A stretch of DNA of 14,836 nt from NCBI RefSeq assembly GCF_937976295.1, contig NZ_CALJRY010000006.1:1-14836 (forward strand), in the 5' to 3' direction. Shown one piece after another: positions 1 to 7,100 of this stretch. The stretch's first letter is position 1. Every line of letters begins with the position of its first letter. The stretch is from an uncultured Rothia sp. (GTDB lineage Bacteria; Actinomycetota; Actinomycetes; Actinomycetales; Micrococcaceae). The notes below the pieces were generated by a model. The model made no database searches, was not told where the DNA came from, and was given only the letters and a program-made list of their open reading frames with translations. Both the position numbers and the translations under genes were made by a program.

Positions 1-109
1 GTGCCCGAAGCGAAGCGAGGGCGGGTGCCCCTGTAGGAACGAGGACGAACACCGCCCCTTCTGCACCGGCCGCATCCCCTAGAAATGCGGGTGCCTCCCC
101 CAGAACCGG
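1..109. other. Region downstream of dxr; no gene recognised
   Basis: No convincing coding region is visible. On the minus strand, about 20 nt past the dxr stop, arms CCGCAT (70-75) and ATGCGG (85-90) form a 6-bp hairpin with a 9-nt loop. It has no T-run, so it is only a weak terminator candidate. In other Actinobacteria a site-2 protease gene (rseP-like) often follows dxr, but no matching N-terminus can be read here. The stretch could be spacer before a gene lying outside the window. Confidence 0.35.
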
Positions 110-1435
110 TTAGTTGCCGGTCATACCCAGCAGCTCATTCGCGCGAACGCGAGCCCAACGCTCCGCGTTCAGCACAGCCTCCAGCGTCAAATCAGCGTCA
201 GAAACAGCCTCAGCGCTACCGGCGTGCTCCTCCAGCACGCGCGCCACCGAATCGACAATGTCAGTAAAGCGGATTGCGCCCGCATGGAATGCTGCCACGG
301 CTTCCTCGTTGGCGGCGTTGAACACTGCCGGGTGGGTGCCGCCAACCTTACCGGCGGCCTTGATCATGCGCACGGCGGGGAATGCTTCCTCGTCCAGCGG
401 CTCAAAAGTCCAGGATGCCGCCTTCGACCAGTCACAAGCAGGCACGGCACCGGGGATGCGGTGCGGCCAGGTCAGACCCAGCGCGATGGGCAGCACCATG
501 CTCGGCGGCGACGCCTGCGCAATGGTCGAGCCGTCCACAAACTGCACCATGGAATGCACAATCGACTGCGGGTGGACCGCCACGTCAATACGGTCCAGGT
601 CCACGCCGAACAGGTGGTGCGCTTCAAGCACTTCGAGTGCCTTGTTGACCATGGTTGCCGAGTTGGTGGTGACGACCAGGCCCATGTCCCAGGTGGGGTG
701 TGCGAGCGCCTGCGCGGGGGTCACGTCGTGCAGCTGTTCGCGCTTGTAGCCGCGGAACGGACCGCCGGATGCGGTGAGGATGAGTCGGTCAATTTCTGCG
801 TCAGTTCCGGAGGCGAGCGCCTGGGCGAGGGCGGAGTGCTCGGAATCGACGGGCACCATGGGGGTGTCCAGGGGGGACGCGTCGACGGCGACACGTACGA
901 GCGGGCCGCCTGCGATGAGGGATTCCTTGTTGGCCAGTGCCACGCGGTAGCCGCTGTTGAGGGCGGTGAGGGTCGGTTCCAGGCCGATGGAGCCGGTGAT
1001 ACCGTTCAGGACGGTGTCTGCCGGGTGTGCTGCCGCCTGTACGGAGGCTTCGGCGCCGTGGGCGATTTGCGGGGTGTAGCCGGTGACGCCTGCTTCGGAT
1101 GTTGCCGCTTCGATGAGTTCGCGGAGGCGCTGTGCGTCTTCTGCGGTGCCGCTGGTGGCGACCAGTTCGGCGCGTACGTGCACTGCCTGGCGTGCGAGCA
1201 GTTCGAGGGATCGGGAGCCTGCGGAGAGGGCGACGACCTTCAGCGGTGCGTCGTCGGCGGAGGCGCTGGTGCCCTTGAGCGCGGCAAGGTGGTCGATGAC
1301 TTCCATGGCTTGGGTGCCGATGGAACCGGTTGAGCCGAGGAGGGTGACGCGCTGCGGTGCGCGGGTTAGTTCTGTGAGGGCGTCGGTGAGGCGGTCGCGG
1401 CTGCCGCCGACGCGTGCTGAGGATCCAAACTTCAT
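110..1435 (-). CDS. dxr: 1-deoxy-D-xylulose-5-phosphate reductoisomerase (Dxr/IspC)
   Basis: Cytosolic enzyme that rearranges and reduces DXP to 2-C-methyl-D-erythritol 4-phosphate using NADPH and a divalent metal; it is the committed step of the MEP isoprenoid pathway. The 441-aa product has the NADPH-binding loop GSTGSIG (34-40), NKES (169-172), the metal/substrate motif VDSEHSA (196-202), ASGGPFR (222-228), HPTWDMG (246-252), NSATMVNK (258-265) and HPQSIVHSMV (288-297), all diagnostic of the family. The N-terminus carries about 28 residues before the Rossmann strand, somewhat longer than many homologues. The ATG is preceded by no obvious Shine-Dalgarno, so translation may be leaderless or start further in. 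It lies downstream of a hairpin terminator that ends the DivIVA-repeat gene, so it probably has its own promoter between 1436 and 1511. Confidence 0.97.
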   Translation of the reverse strand: MKFGSSARVGGSRDRLTDALTELTRAPQRVTLLGSTGSIGTQAMEVIDHLAALKGTSASADDAPLKVVALSAGSRSLELLARQAVHVRAELVATSGTAEDAQRLRELIEAATSEAGVTGYTPQIAHGAEASVQAAAHPADTVLNGITGSIGLEPTLTALNSGYRVALANKESLIAGGPLVRVAVDASPLDTPMVPVDSEHSALAQALASGTDAEIDRLILTASGGPFRGYKREQLHDVTPAQALAHPTWDMGLVVTTNSATMVNKALEVLEAHHLFGVDLDRIDVAVHPQSIVHSMVQFVDGSTIAQASPPSMVLPIALGLTWPHRIPGAVPACDWSKAASWTFEPLDEEAFPAVRMIKAAGKVGGTHPAVFNAANEEAVAAFHAGAIRFTDIVDSVARVLEEHAGSAEAVSDADLTLEAVLNAERWARVRANELLGMTGN

Positions 1436-1511
1436 GGTTCTAGTGTCTCATGAGCTCGCGGGTGTCTCCGGGCGTGTAGCCTCGCCCCGGCGCAGAAGGA
1501 CCCTACACAGA

Positions 1512-1548
1512 AGAATCCCCCACCCTGTCGTACGGGGCGGGGGATTCT
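1512..1548 (-). terminator. Hairpin terminator after the DivIVA-repeat gene
   Basis: Arms of 14 nt (1512-1525 and 1535-1548) pair fully, with one G-U wobble on the minus-strand RNA; the same pair would be an A-C mismatch on the plus strand. This fits use in the minus direction. The loop is 9 nt. It starts 12 nt beyond the stop of the upstream gene. The following sequence is not a clean T-run, so termination may be partial or protein-assisted. Confidence 0.7.
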
Positions 1549-1559
1549 ACGTATACGTT

Positions 1560-2147
1560 TTAGAGCAGATCCTGCAGCAGCTCAATGCAGCGGTCCAGGA
1601 AGGCGTCCACCTGGGACTCTTCGTAGCTGACGGTGCCCGAGGCGGGGCGGAACTTTGCGTGGCGCACCACGGAGGGGTCCAGCGGCTCTTCGCTGTTGAG
1701 CTGGGCGTACACGCGGTCGCAGATGGCGTCCACATCGCCGACGAAGTAGCCCATGTAGCGGCGCTTGCTGGGGCGGCGGAAACGCTCACCGGCGGGGCGT
1801 TCCAGGCGGCCCGCGAGCAGCTCGCCGGTCTCTACGAGGGAGCGTTCCCAGTTGTCCAGGCCGTACGCCTCAATGTAGCGGCTGCGTTCGAGCTTGGCGA
1901 AGCGTTCCTCAATCTTTTCGAGGGCGCGGTCGACCACGTCCAGCTGGTAGCCGCCGGGTTCTTCGCGGAAGACGACCTGGCGGATTCGTCGGGAGGTGTA
2001 GAGGTCTTCGGGCAGTTCGGAGGCGCCGCTGAGCTTCTCGTAGTCCTCGGCGAGGCGGGTGAACAGGCGGTCTACTTCGCTGCGCTTGTAGCCGGGTTCG
2101 GTTTCTGCTGCACGGGCAAATCCGCCTCCGCTGGTGGTGCTTGCCAA
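1560..2147 (-). CDS. DivIVA (DivI1A) domain repeat protein
   Basis: Hydrophilic protein of 195 aa with four copies of a short Y-x4-V-D motif: GYKRSEVD (19-26), GYQLDVVD (66-73), GYFVGDVD (133-140) and SYEESQVD (174-181). Each is followed by an amphipathic helix-like stretch. This resembles the N-terminal element of DivIVA/Wag31 proteins, and repeat proteins of this kind are known in Actinobacteria (the DivI1A repeat family). Full DivIVA has a long coiled coil; here there is none, so this is not the polar scaffold Wag31 itself. A role at the septum or cell pole is inferred from the motif only. The start is a TTG: AGGAG (2153-2157) lies 5 nt upstream, and no better ATG exists. It sits between cdsA and dxr with hairpins on both sides, suggesting its own transcript. 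Confidence 0.82.
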   Translation of the reverse strand: MASTTSGGGFARAAETEPGYKRSEVDRLFTRLAEDYEKLSGASELPEDLYTSRRIRQVVFREEPGGYQLDVVDRALEKIEERFAKLERSRYIEAYGLDNWERSLVETGELLAGRLERPAGERFRRPSKRRYMGYFVGDVDAICDRVYAQLNSEEPLDPSVVRHAKFRPASGTVSYEESQVDAFLDRCIELLQDLL

Positions 2148-2175
2148 GGTGGCTCCTCTCGACGATTGAACTTTA

Positions 2176-2206
2176 AGAATACCAATGCTGAGGCCACCTA
2201 GTGCAA
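2176..2206 (-). promoter_or_regulatory. Candidate promoter of the DivIVA-repeat gene
   Basis: On the minus strand TATTCT (2176-2181) is preceded by TGG, an extended -10 arrangement. TTGCAC (2201-2206) lies 19 nt further upstream as a possible -35. The predicted start would leave a leader of about 20 nt carrying the AGGAG ribosome binding site. Seen by eye only; the 19-nt spacing is long. Confidence 0.45.
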
Positions 2207-2282
2207 GGTTGGCTGGCGGTGTCTTAGATATAGTCCCCTATGCACCTTATTCACCGGGCACAGCAAAGGCGGACACGGCAAA

Positions 2283-2325
2283 GGCGGGGCGCCCCTCCCC
2301 CACTCGTGGGAAGAGACGCCCCGCC
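2283..2325 (-). terminator. Hairpin terminator after cdsA
   Basis: Arms GGCGGGGCG (2283-2291) and CGCCCCGCC (2317-2325) are perfectly complementary, with a 25-nt interior. It begins about 25 nt past the cdsA stop. On the minus strand the 3' arm is followed directly by TTTGCCGT, a short T-rich tail. It separates the frr-cdsA transcript from the DivIVA-repeat gene. Confidence 0.7.
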
Positions 2326-2349
2326 TCCGTAAGCGGTAAAGCTCAAGTT

Positions 2350-3261
2350 TTAGAGCGGCATAATAAACTGGAAAATCAGGCAACCAGCCGCCGCAGCGAA
2401 AAGAATCGAGTCCAGGCGATCCATCATGCCGCCGTGACCGGGCAGAGTATTTGACATATCCTTCACACCCATACGGCGCTTGAACGTGGATTCGACCAGG
2501 TCACCGGTAGTCGAAGCGACCACCATGACCGCCGCCAGCGGAATAGCCCAGTACCAGGGCGAACCCATGAACGCCAAGGCGATAGCGCCAGCAACCGCCG
2601 AGCCGATGAAGGAACCAGCCAGGCCCTCCCAGCTTTTCTTCGGGGAGATCTTCGGCGCCATCGGGTGCTTACCCCAATTCACGCCGGCGATAAAGCCGAA
2701 CGTGTCATTGCAGATGGCCATCAGCAGAATCATGAGGATGCCGCGCTCGCCGTGGTCCGTCGTCTGGAAGTAGACCATGGCGATACCGAGCATCAGCGGC
2801 ACCCACAGCAGGGCCAGGGCGCTACCGCTCAAGGATTTACCCAGTGAAACCTGACGGTCAGCACGCATGAGAGCAGAAGAGACCAGCAGCACCAGCAGGC
2901 TCACCGCCAGGGCGATGCCCAGCCCGGTAAAACCGCACAGGTAGGAGACCACCACAATCGCGCCAGCCAGTCCCCCCAGCAGGTACTCCGGGATGCCGTA
3001 GCCGCGGCAGGTGTTGAGCACGTGCCCAATCTCCCAGGCGCCCAAAACCGCCGAGCCTGCAGCGACCACAACAAAAATCGGCGGGTAAATCAGACCCAGC
3101 ACCAACAGCACACCGAAACCAACACCCACACCAATGGCGGCGGGCAGGTCACGGCCAGCTTTGGCGCTACGCGACTTCACCGGCGTTGCAGCGGTCTGCC
3201 GGCTCGACTGTGGAGCAGGCGGCGCGCTTCTCTCTTCTTTCGCTTCTTTGCGTGCACTCAT
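2350..3261 (-). CDS. cdsA: Phosphatidate cytidylyltransferase (CDP-diacylglycerol synthase)
   Basis: Integral membrane enzyme that converts CTP and phosphatidic acid to CDP-diacylglycerol, the precursor of all glycerophospholipids including phosphatidylinositol in Actinobacteria. The 303-aa product has a charged N-terminal tail (1-38), then about eight hydrophobic segments between 40 and 302. The family signature is intact: SPKKSWEG (206-213), STTGDLVES (250-258), then S-x-F-K-R-x4-K-D with PGHGG (274-278) and DRLDS (281-285). The ATG is 6 nt past the frr stop, so the two are probably co-transcribed. The nearest GAGG lies inside the frr tail at about 11 nt, which suggests coupling to frr translation. 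Confidence 0.95.
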   Translation of the reverse strand: MSARKEAKEERSAPPAPQSSRQTAATPVKSRSAKAGRDLPAAIGVGVGFGVLLVLGLIYPPIFVVVAAGSAVLGAWEIGHVLNTCRGYGIPEYLLGGLAGAIVVVSYLCGFTGLGIALAVSLLVLLVSSALMRADRQVSLGKSLSGSALALLWVPLMLGIAMVYFQTTDHGERGILMILLMAICNDTFGFIAGVNWGKHPMAPKISPKKSWEGLAGSFIGSAVAGAIALAFMGSPWYWAIPLAAVMVVASTTGDLVESTFKRRMGVKDMSNTLPGHGGMMDRLDSILFAAAAGCLIFQFIMPL

Positions 3262-3267
3262 CAGGGT

Positions 3268-3825
3268 TTAGACCTCGAGCAGTTCAGCTTCCTTGTGCTT
3301 GTACAGTGCGTCGACCTGGTCGATGTGCTTCTTGGTCAGTGCGTCCAGTTCCTTCTCAGCACGTGCGCCGTCGTCTTCACCGATTTCGCTGTCCTTGACC
3401 AGCTTGTCAATGGCGGTCTTAGCGTGGCGGCGAACGTTACGGATGGAGATACGAGCCTCTTCAGCCTTGTGGTTGACGAGCTTGGTGTATTCCTTACGGC
3501 GCTCAGCGGTCATTTCGGGCATGACAACGCGGATAGCTACACCGTCGTTGCTGGGGTTAACACCCAGGTCGGAGTCACGCAGAGCCTTCTCGATAGCTGC
3601 CAGTGCGGTCACGTCGAAGGGAACGATCTTGACGGTACGTGCGTCCTCAACGTTGAAGGACACCAGCTGCTGCAGCGGGGTCGGTGCACCGTAGTACTCG
3701 GCGGTCAGGCCGCTGAAGATTGCGGGGTTCACACGACCGGTACGGACCTTAGCGAACTCAGTCTTGGTTGCTTCGATGGTCTTTTCCATCTTCTCGCCGG
3801 CTTCGGCAAGGATTTCTTCGATCAC
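3268..3825 (-). CDS. frr: Ribosome recycling factor
   Basis: Cytosolic factor that, with EF-G, splits the post-termination ribosome. The product is 185 aa, the normal family length, and aligns end to end with RRF: an N-terminal helix (1-29), RTGRVNP (28-34), the central beta domain with EYYGAPTPL (43-51), and the C-terminal helical bundle with RNVRRHAK (129-136), which carries the conserved arginines that contact 23S rRNA. The start is GTG at 3825; a near-perfect AAAGGAG (3834-3840) lies 8 nt upstream. It is preceded by a 295-bp spacer with two inverted repeats and followed 6 nt later by cdsA. Confidence 0.97.
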   Translation of the reverse strand: MIEEILAEAGEKMEKTIEATKTEFAKVRTGRVNPAIFSGLTAEYYGAPTPLQQLVSFNVEDARTVKIVPFDVTALAAIEKALRDSDLGVNPSNDGVAIRVVMPEMTAERRKEYTKLVNHKAEEARISIRNVRRHAKTAIDKLVKDSEIGEDDGARAEKELDALTKKHIDQVDALYKHKEAELLEV

Positions 3826-3839
3826 GAAAGGATCTCCTT

Positions 3840-3871
3840 TGTCGGTATTCTGGGGTGCCAGAATTGTCGGT
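3840..3871 (-). promoter_or_regulatory. Hairpin with flanking direct repeats in the frr leader
   Basis: A perfect 7-bp stem, ATTCTGG (3847-3853) and CCAGAAT (3858-3864), with a 4-nt loop, is flanked on both sides by the same heptamer TGTCGGT (3840-3846 and 3865-3871, plus-strand reading). On the mRNA the structure ends right beside the AAAGGAG ribosome binding site of frr. The geometry suggests a translational control element or a protein site; no function is known to me. Confidence 0.5.
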
Positions 3872-3990
3872 GGGTGCGCGTTCAGCCCTCATGATTTCTC
3901 ACCGGTTCGCGGCGCATCCGAGGCGAAAACCTTAGGAATACTGCGAAGACGACGGGAAAGAGGTAGAACGTCGTATTTGATATAAGTCTA

Positions 3991-4043
3991 GACGGTACCG
4001 GCGGGCATAAGCGAGTTTTAGCGCTTACCCGCGCGGTACCGTC
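3991..4043. repeat. 53-nt imperfect inverted repeat between pyrH and frr
   Basis: Arms begin with a perfect 10-bp match (GACGGTACCG at 3991-4000; CGGTACCGTC at 4034-4043), continue through GCGGG/CCCGC and TAAGCG/CGCTTA with small bulges of one and two bases, and close on a short T-rich loop near 4014-4021. The fold would be about 21 bp long. On either strand it lacks a good T-run, so it may be a terminator without a tail, an RNA processing site or a protein-binding site. It lies about 75 nt past the end of pyrH and 165 nt before frr. Confidence 0.6.
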
Positions 4044-4083
4044 CAGAATAAGTCCGCACCATCAGGCACGGTCACAATGTGAG

Positions 4084-4119
4084 GGGGCGTTCCGTACGCC
4101 CCACCCTAAAAATTTAGGG
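4084..4119 (-). terminator. Tandem hairpins after pyrH
   Basis: Directly after the pyrH stop, CCCTAAA/TTTAGGG arms (4104-4110 and 4113-4119) form one hairpin. A second one, with arms GGGGCGT (4084-4090), a 5-nt loop and ACGCCCC (4096-4102), follows it on the transcript. The second is GC-rich but lacks a T-tail. Together they probably end or attenuate the pyrH transcript. Confidence 0.55.
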
Positions 4120-4120
4120 G

Positions 4121-4864
4121 TTAGCGAGTAACCAGGGTGCCCATCTTCTCGCCCAGAATTGCGCGGGTCACGTTGCCCTCACCCTGCATGCCGAACACGC
4201 GCATGGTCACGTTGTTGTCGCGGCACAGGGAGAACGCGGTCTGATCCAGCACGCGGATGTTACGCTGCATTGCCTCATCGTAGGTGAGGTTGTACAGGCG
4301 CTCAGCGTTGGGGTCCTTGTTCGGGTCAGCAGTGTAGATGCCGTCCACGCCGTTCTTAGCCACCAGAACCTCATCCGCGTGGATTTCCAGGGCGCGCTGA
4401 GCAGCCACAGTGTCGGTGGAGAAGTAGGGCAGACCCGCACCAGCACCGAAAATCACGACGCGGTCCTTCTGCATGTGGCGGATCGCGCGGCGAGGAATGT
4501 AAGTCTCAGCAACCTGCGGCATGGTGATAGCGGACTGAACGCGGGTGTCAATACCCTCCTGCTCCAGGAAGTCCTGCAGAGCCAGGGAGTTCATCACGGT
4601 GCCGAGCATACCCATGTAGTCTGCACGGGAGCGGTCCATACCCGCCTGAGAGAGCTCAGCGCCACGGAAGAAGTTGCCGCCACCAATCACGATGGAGGTC
4701 TCAACCTCACCCACAGTTGCGGCGATCTGCTTAGCGATGCTGCGCACGACCTCGGTCGAAATACCGACTTCACCGCCACCAAAAACCTCACCGGAAAGCT
4801 TGAGCAAAACGCGGCGACGGCCGGTCTCATCGTGGTGAATCGGGTGCGAAATAGCTTCGGTCAT
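4121..4864 (-). CDS. pyrH: UMP kinase
   Basis: Cytosolic amino-acid-kinase-fold enzyme that phosphorylates UMP to UDP with ATP, feeding UTP and CTP pools (CTP is the co-substrate of CdsA nearby). The 247-aa product shows KLSGE (22-26), GGGN (61-64) with R67, ADYMGML (81-87) and MNSLALQD (91-98) from the UMP site, FGAGAGLPYFSTD (139-151) and KNGVDGIYTADP (170-181) from the nucleotide site. The start is ATG; GGAGG (4869-4873) lies close upstream. An N-terminal tail of about 16 residues precedes the first strand, as in other actinobacterial PyrH. It is separated from tsf by a strong terminator and from frr by tandem hairpins, so it may be transcribed alone. Confidence 0.97.
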   Translation of the reverse strand: MTEAISHPIHHDETGRRRVLLKLSGEVFGGGEVGISTEVVRSIAKQIAATVGEVETSIVIGGGNFFRGAELSQAGMDRSRADYMGMLGTVMNSLALQDFLEQEGIDTRVQSAITMPQVAETYIPRRAIRHMQKDRVVIFGAGAGLPYFSTDTVAAQRALEIHADEVLVAKNGVDGIYTADPNKDPNAERLYNLTYDEAMQRNIRVLDQTAFSLCRDNNVTMRVFGMQGEGNVTRAILGEKMGTLVTR

Positions 4865-4892
4865 GGTTCCTCCAGTGGCATACCTAGGGGTT

Positions 4893-4898
4893 GTTATA
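4893..4898 (-). promoter_or_regulatory. Candidate -10 of a pyrH promoter
   Basis: TATAAC on the minus strand would place the transcription start about 20 nt before the pyrH ATG. No good -35 is visible 16-18 nt upstream. Support comes mainly from the need for a promoter after the terminator at 4950-4980. Confidence 0.3.
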
Positions 4899-4949
4899 GG
4901 TGATCGGGGCGGGCTCCTGCCGCCTAGTCCTTATCAAGGATACAGCAAA

Positions 4950-4980
4950 GCCGGGTAGCCACCAGTGGTGACTACCCGGC
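4950..4980 (-). terminator. Strong hairpin terminator after tsf
   Basis: Arms of 14 nt (4950-4963 and 4967-4980) pair completely with one G-U wobble on the minus-strand RNA, around a 3-nt loop. The 3' arm is followed by TTTGCTGT on the minus strand. It lies about 80 nt past the tsf stop and ends the rpsB-tsf unit. Confidence 0.8.
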
Positions 4981-5058
4981 TTCAGGCTATAATCCCAACC
5001 TCATACGATTTCCCTGACCGGGAGCCCGCACTACGGGAGGGTAGAACTCAATGAGTCC

Positions 5059-5889
5059 TTATGCACCCACGCGGAAACGTGCGAATGCGGTAGCGGTTGC
5101 GCCAGCCTCGGACAGAACCTGTGCAACAGACTTCTTGGAGTCCTTTGCGAAGTCCTGATCGAGCAGGGTGTTCTCCTTGAAGAAGCCCTTCAGGCGACCC
5201 TCAACGATCTTGTCCAGAATCTTCTCGGGCTTGCCCTCAGCGATTGCGGTCTCGCGAGCAACGCGCTTCTCGGTCTCGATCTGCTCTGCGGGGATGGACT
5301 CGGAATCCAGGTACTTGGGGCTCATTGCAGCAATGTGAACTGCAACGTCGTGTGCGATCTCGTCGGTGTTCTCACCGGAGACAGCCAGCAGAACGCCAAC
5401 CTGTGCGGGCAGATCCTTGGAGGTCTTGTGCAGGTAAACTGCAACGTTCTCGCCCTCAACGCGTGCAACGCGGCGGACAACGATCTTCTCGCCGAGCAGT
5501 GCACCAGCGTCGGTGGTCAGCTCCTCAACGGTCTTGCCCTCGTAGGATGCAGCCTGCAGCTCTTCCAGGGTGGAAGCGTCAGCAGCAATAGCAGCCTCGA
5601 GCACGTTCTGGCCGAAAGCGATGAAGGGGTCGGACTTTGCCACGAAGTCGGTCTCGGAGTTGACCTCGATCATGTAGCCAACGCCGTTCTCAACGCGTGC
5701 AGCCACCAGGCCCTCAGCGGTTGCGCGACCCTCGCGCTTGGTGATGCCCTTCAGACCCTTAACGCGGATAATCTCGGCAGCCTTCTGCTGGTCGCCGTTA
5801 GCCTCGTCCAGAGCCTTCTTGACGTCGAGCATACCTGCGCCGGTCTTCTCGCGCAGTGCCTTGATGTCTGCTGCGGTGTAGTTCGCCAT
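5059..5889 (-). CDS. tsf: Translation elongation factor Ts
   Basis: Cytosolic guanine nucleotide exchange factor that regenerates EF-Tu-GTP. The product is 276 aa with the UBA-like N-terminus MANYTAADIK and LREKTGAGMLDVKKALDEA (12-30), then the core with EVNSETDFVAK (75-85), whose TDFV (80-83) is the classic EF-Tu contact. The frame stays open upstream to 6012, but the ATG at 5889 is chosen because AGGAG (5896-5900) lies 6 nt before it and the protein then begins like all EF-Ts. It follows rpsB after 153 nt containing a large hairpin, which may set the S2/EF-Ts ratio. Confidence 0.97.
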   Translation of the reverse strand: MANYTAADIKALREKTGAGMLDVKKALDEANGDQQKAAEIIRVKGLKGITKREGRATAEGLVAARVENGVGYMIEVNSETDFVAKSDPFIAFGQNVLEAAIAADASTLEELQAASYEGKTVEELTTDAGALLGEKIVVRRVARVEGENVAVYLHKTSKDLPAQVGVLLAVSGENTDEIAHDVAVHIAAMSPKYLDSESIPAEQIETEKRVARETAIAEGKPEKILDKIVEGRLKGFFKENTLLDQDFAKDSKKSVAQVLSEAGATATAFARFRVGA

Positions 5890-5918
5890 TGTGAACTCCT
5901 TGTGTTGCTGTAATAAAT

Positions 5919-5985
5919 CGGGATGACATCCCGGTGGTACATATGGCGGACGGCGCCGCGCCCAGGTCAGGGCGGGCGCCGTCCG
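5919..5985 (-). promoter_or_regulatory. Hairpins in the rpsB-tsf spacer
   Basis: Perfect 11-bp arms CGGACGGCGCC (5947-5957) and GGCGCCGTCCG (5975-5985) enclose a further CGCCC/GGGCG pairing after a one-base bulge. A second, smaller palindrome, CGGGATG-A-CATCCCG (5919-5933), lies nearer tsf. On the minus strand it is followed by ATTTATTA. The pair could act as a partial terminator or a processing site between rpsB and tsf. No separate tsf promoter was recognised. Confidence 0.5.
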
Positions 5986-6042
5986 AACGTGGTCCCCGCG
6001 GGTGGGGGCCACAAAGCATAAAGCTTAGTGGGCTAAGAAAGC

Positions 6043-6840
6043 TTACTTAGCTGCCTCTTCAGCCTTTGCAGCCTCGTGCTGCTCCAGGAGCTCGCGCTCC
6101 CAAGCTGCCATGGGCTCCTCAGCTGCTTCAGCCTTGCCGTTCTTCTTAGCGTTGCGCTCGATCAGGCCGGCTGCCACTGCGTCAGCAATCACGCGGGTGA
6201 GCAGGTTGACGGAGCGGATAGCGTCGTCGTTACCGGGGATCGGGAAAGCAACCTCGTCGGGGTCGCAGTTGGTGTCGAGGATAGCAACAACGGGGATGCC
6301 CAGCTTCTGAGCCTCGTTAACTGCCAGGTGCTCCTTCTTGGTGTCAACAACCCACAGGAGGGAGGGAACCTTGGACAGGTTGCGGATACCGCCGAGGGTC
6401 TTCTCGAGCTTCTCGAACTCGCGACGCATGAGGAGCAGTTCCTTCTTGGTGTAGCGAGAACCTGCTACATCGTCGAAGTCAATCTGCTCGAGTTCCTTCA
6501 TGCGCTCAATGCTCTTGGAGATGGTGCTGAAGTTGGTCAGCATACCACCGAGCCAGCGGTGGTTCACGTAGGGCATGTTCACGCGGGTTGCCTGCTCAGC
6601 GATAACTTCCTGAGCCTGCTTCTTGGTACCCACGAACAGGATGTTGCCACCGTGTGCGACGGTCGACTTAACAGCCTCGTATGCCTTGTCGATGAAGGCG
6701 AGGGACTGCTGCAGGTCGATGATGTAGATGCCGTTGCGCTCGGTCAGAATGAAACGCTTCATCTTGGGGTTCCAACGGCGGGTCTGGTGACCGAAGTGAA
6801 CGCCGGAGTCCAGCATTTCACGCATAGTTACGACGGGCAT
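6043..6840 (-). CDS. rpsB: 30S ribosomal protein S2
   Basis: Ribosomal protein of the small subunit, bound between head and body near S1 or its equivalent. The 265-aa product begins MPVVTMREMLDSGVHFGHQ and has GVHFGHQTRRWNPKM (13-27), GTKKQAQ (71-77), NHRWLGGMLTN (93-103) and DTNCDPDEV (189-197), all S2 hallmarks, plus the usual Ala/Glu/Lys-rich C-terminal tail. The frame is open further upstream, but ATG 6840 is chosen because AGGAG (6846-6850) lies 5 nt before it and the family starts here. It is the first gene of the cluster, preceded by a leader of about 250 nt, and divergent from the M23-like gene. Confidence 0.98.
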   Translation of the reverse strand: MPVVTMREMLDSGVHFGHQTRRWNPKMKRFILTERNGIYIIDLQQSLAFIDKAYEAVKSTVAHGGNILFVGTKKQAQEVIAEQATRVNMPYVNHRWLGGMLTNFSTISKSIERMKELEQIDFDDVAGSRYTKKELLLMRREFEKLEKTLGGIRNLSKVPSLLWVVDTKKEHLAVNEAQKLGIPVVAILDTNCDPDEVAFPIPGNDDAIRSVNLLTRVIADAVAAGLIERNAKKNGKAEAAEEPMAAWERELLEQHEAAKAEEAAK

Positions 6841-7094
6841 GTCGTCTCCTTTTGTGGTGCCGCGCGGACCTCCCATTCGGGCTAGCCCAACGCGCGCATA
6901 GTAGTTATCAGTTTTTCCTGGCGGCGGTTAGCGTTCACGGTAACCCGTTCAGCTCAGGCCCTAACCACCCCGTGTGGGTGGACCGAAGGTCCCTTATCGG
7001 CTCCCCAGTGAGGATGCCGCTCACGCCGCGCGTCGTCAGTGATGCTGTGCGGAATCTCCCGATGAGGGAGAACACCCGCGCAGGCACACTGCAA
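6841..7094 (-). promoter_or_regulatory. Long structured rpsB leader
   Basis: If the -10 at 7101-7106 is right, the rpsB mRNA has a leader of about 250 nt with no convincing ORF. By eye it holds TCTCCC/GGGAGA (7055-7071) near the 5' end, CCACCC/GGGTGG (6965-6981) followed at once by GGACC-gaa-GGTCC (6980-6992), and an imperfect palindrome around 6929-6946. S2 leaders are known to mediate feedback control in some bacteria. Whether this one belongs to a described class cannot be told here. Confidence 0.45.
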
Positions 7095-7100
7095 TACGAC

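Noticed and set aside
224..1333. Long plus-strand frame opposite dxr
   Set aside because: Antisense shadow of a clear Dxr with intact motifs; high GC keeps the opposite frame open, and the Cys/Gly/His-rich product looks unnatural.
5890..6012. N-terminal extension of tsf upstream of 5889
   Set aside because: The extension encodes spacer and hairpin sequence; the ATG at 5889 has a good ribosome binding site and matches the conserved EF-Ts start.
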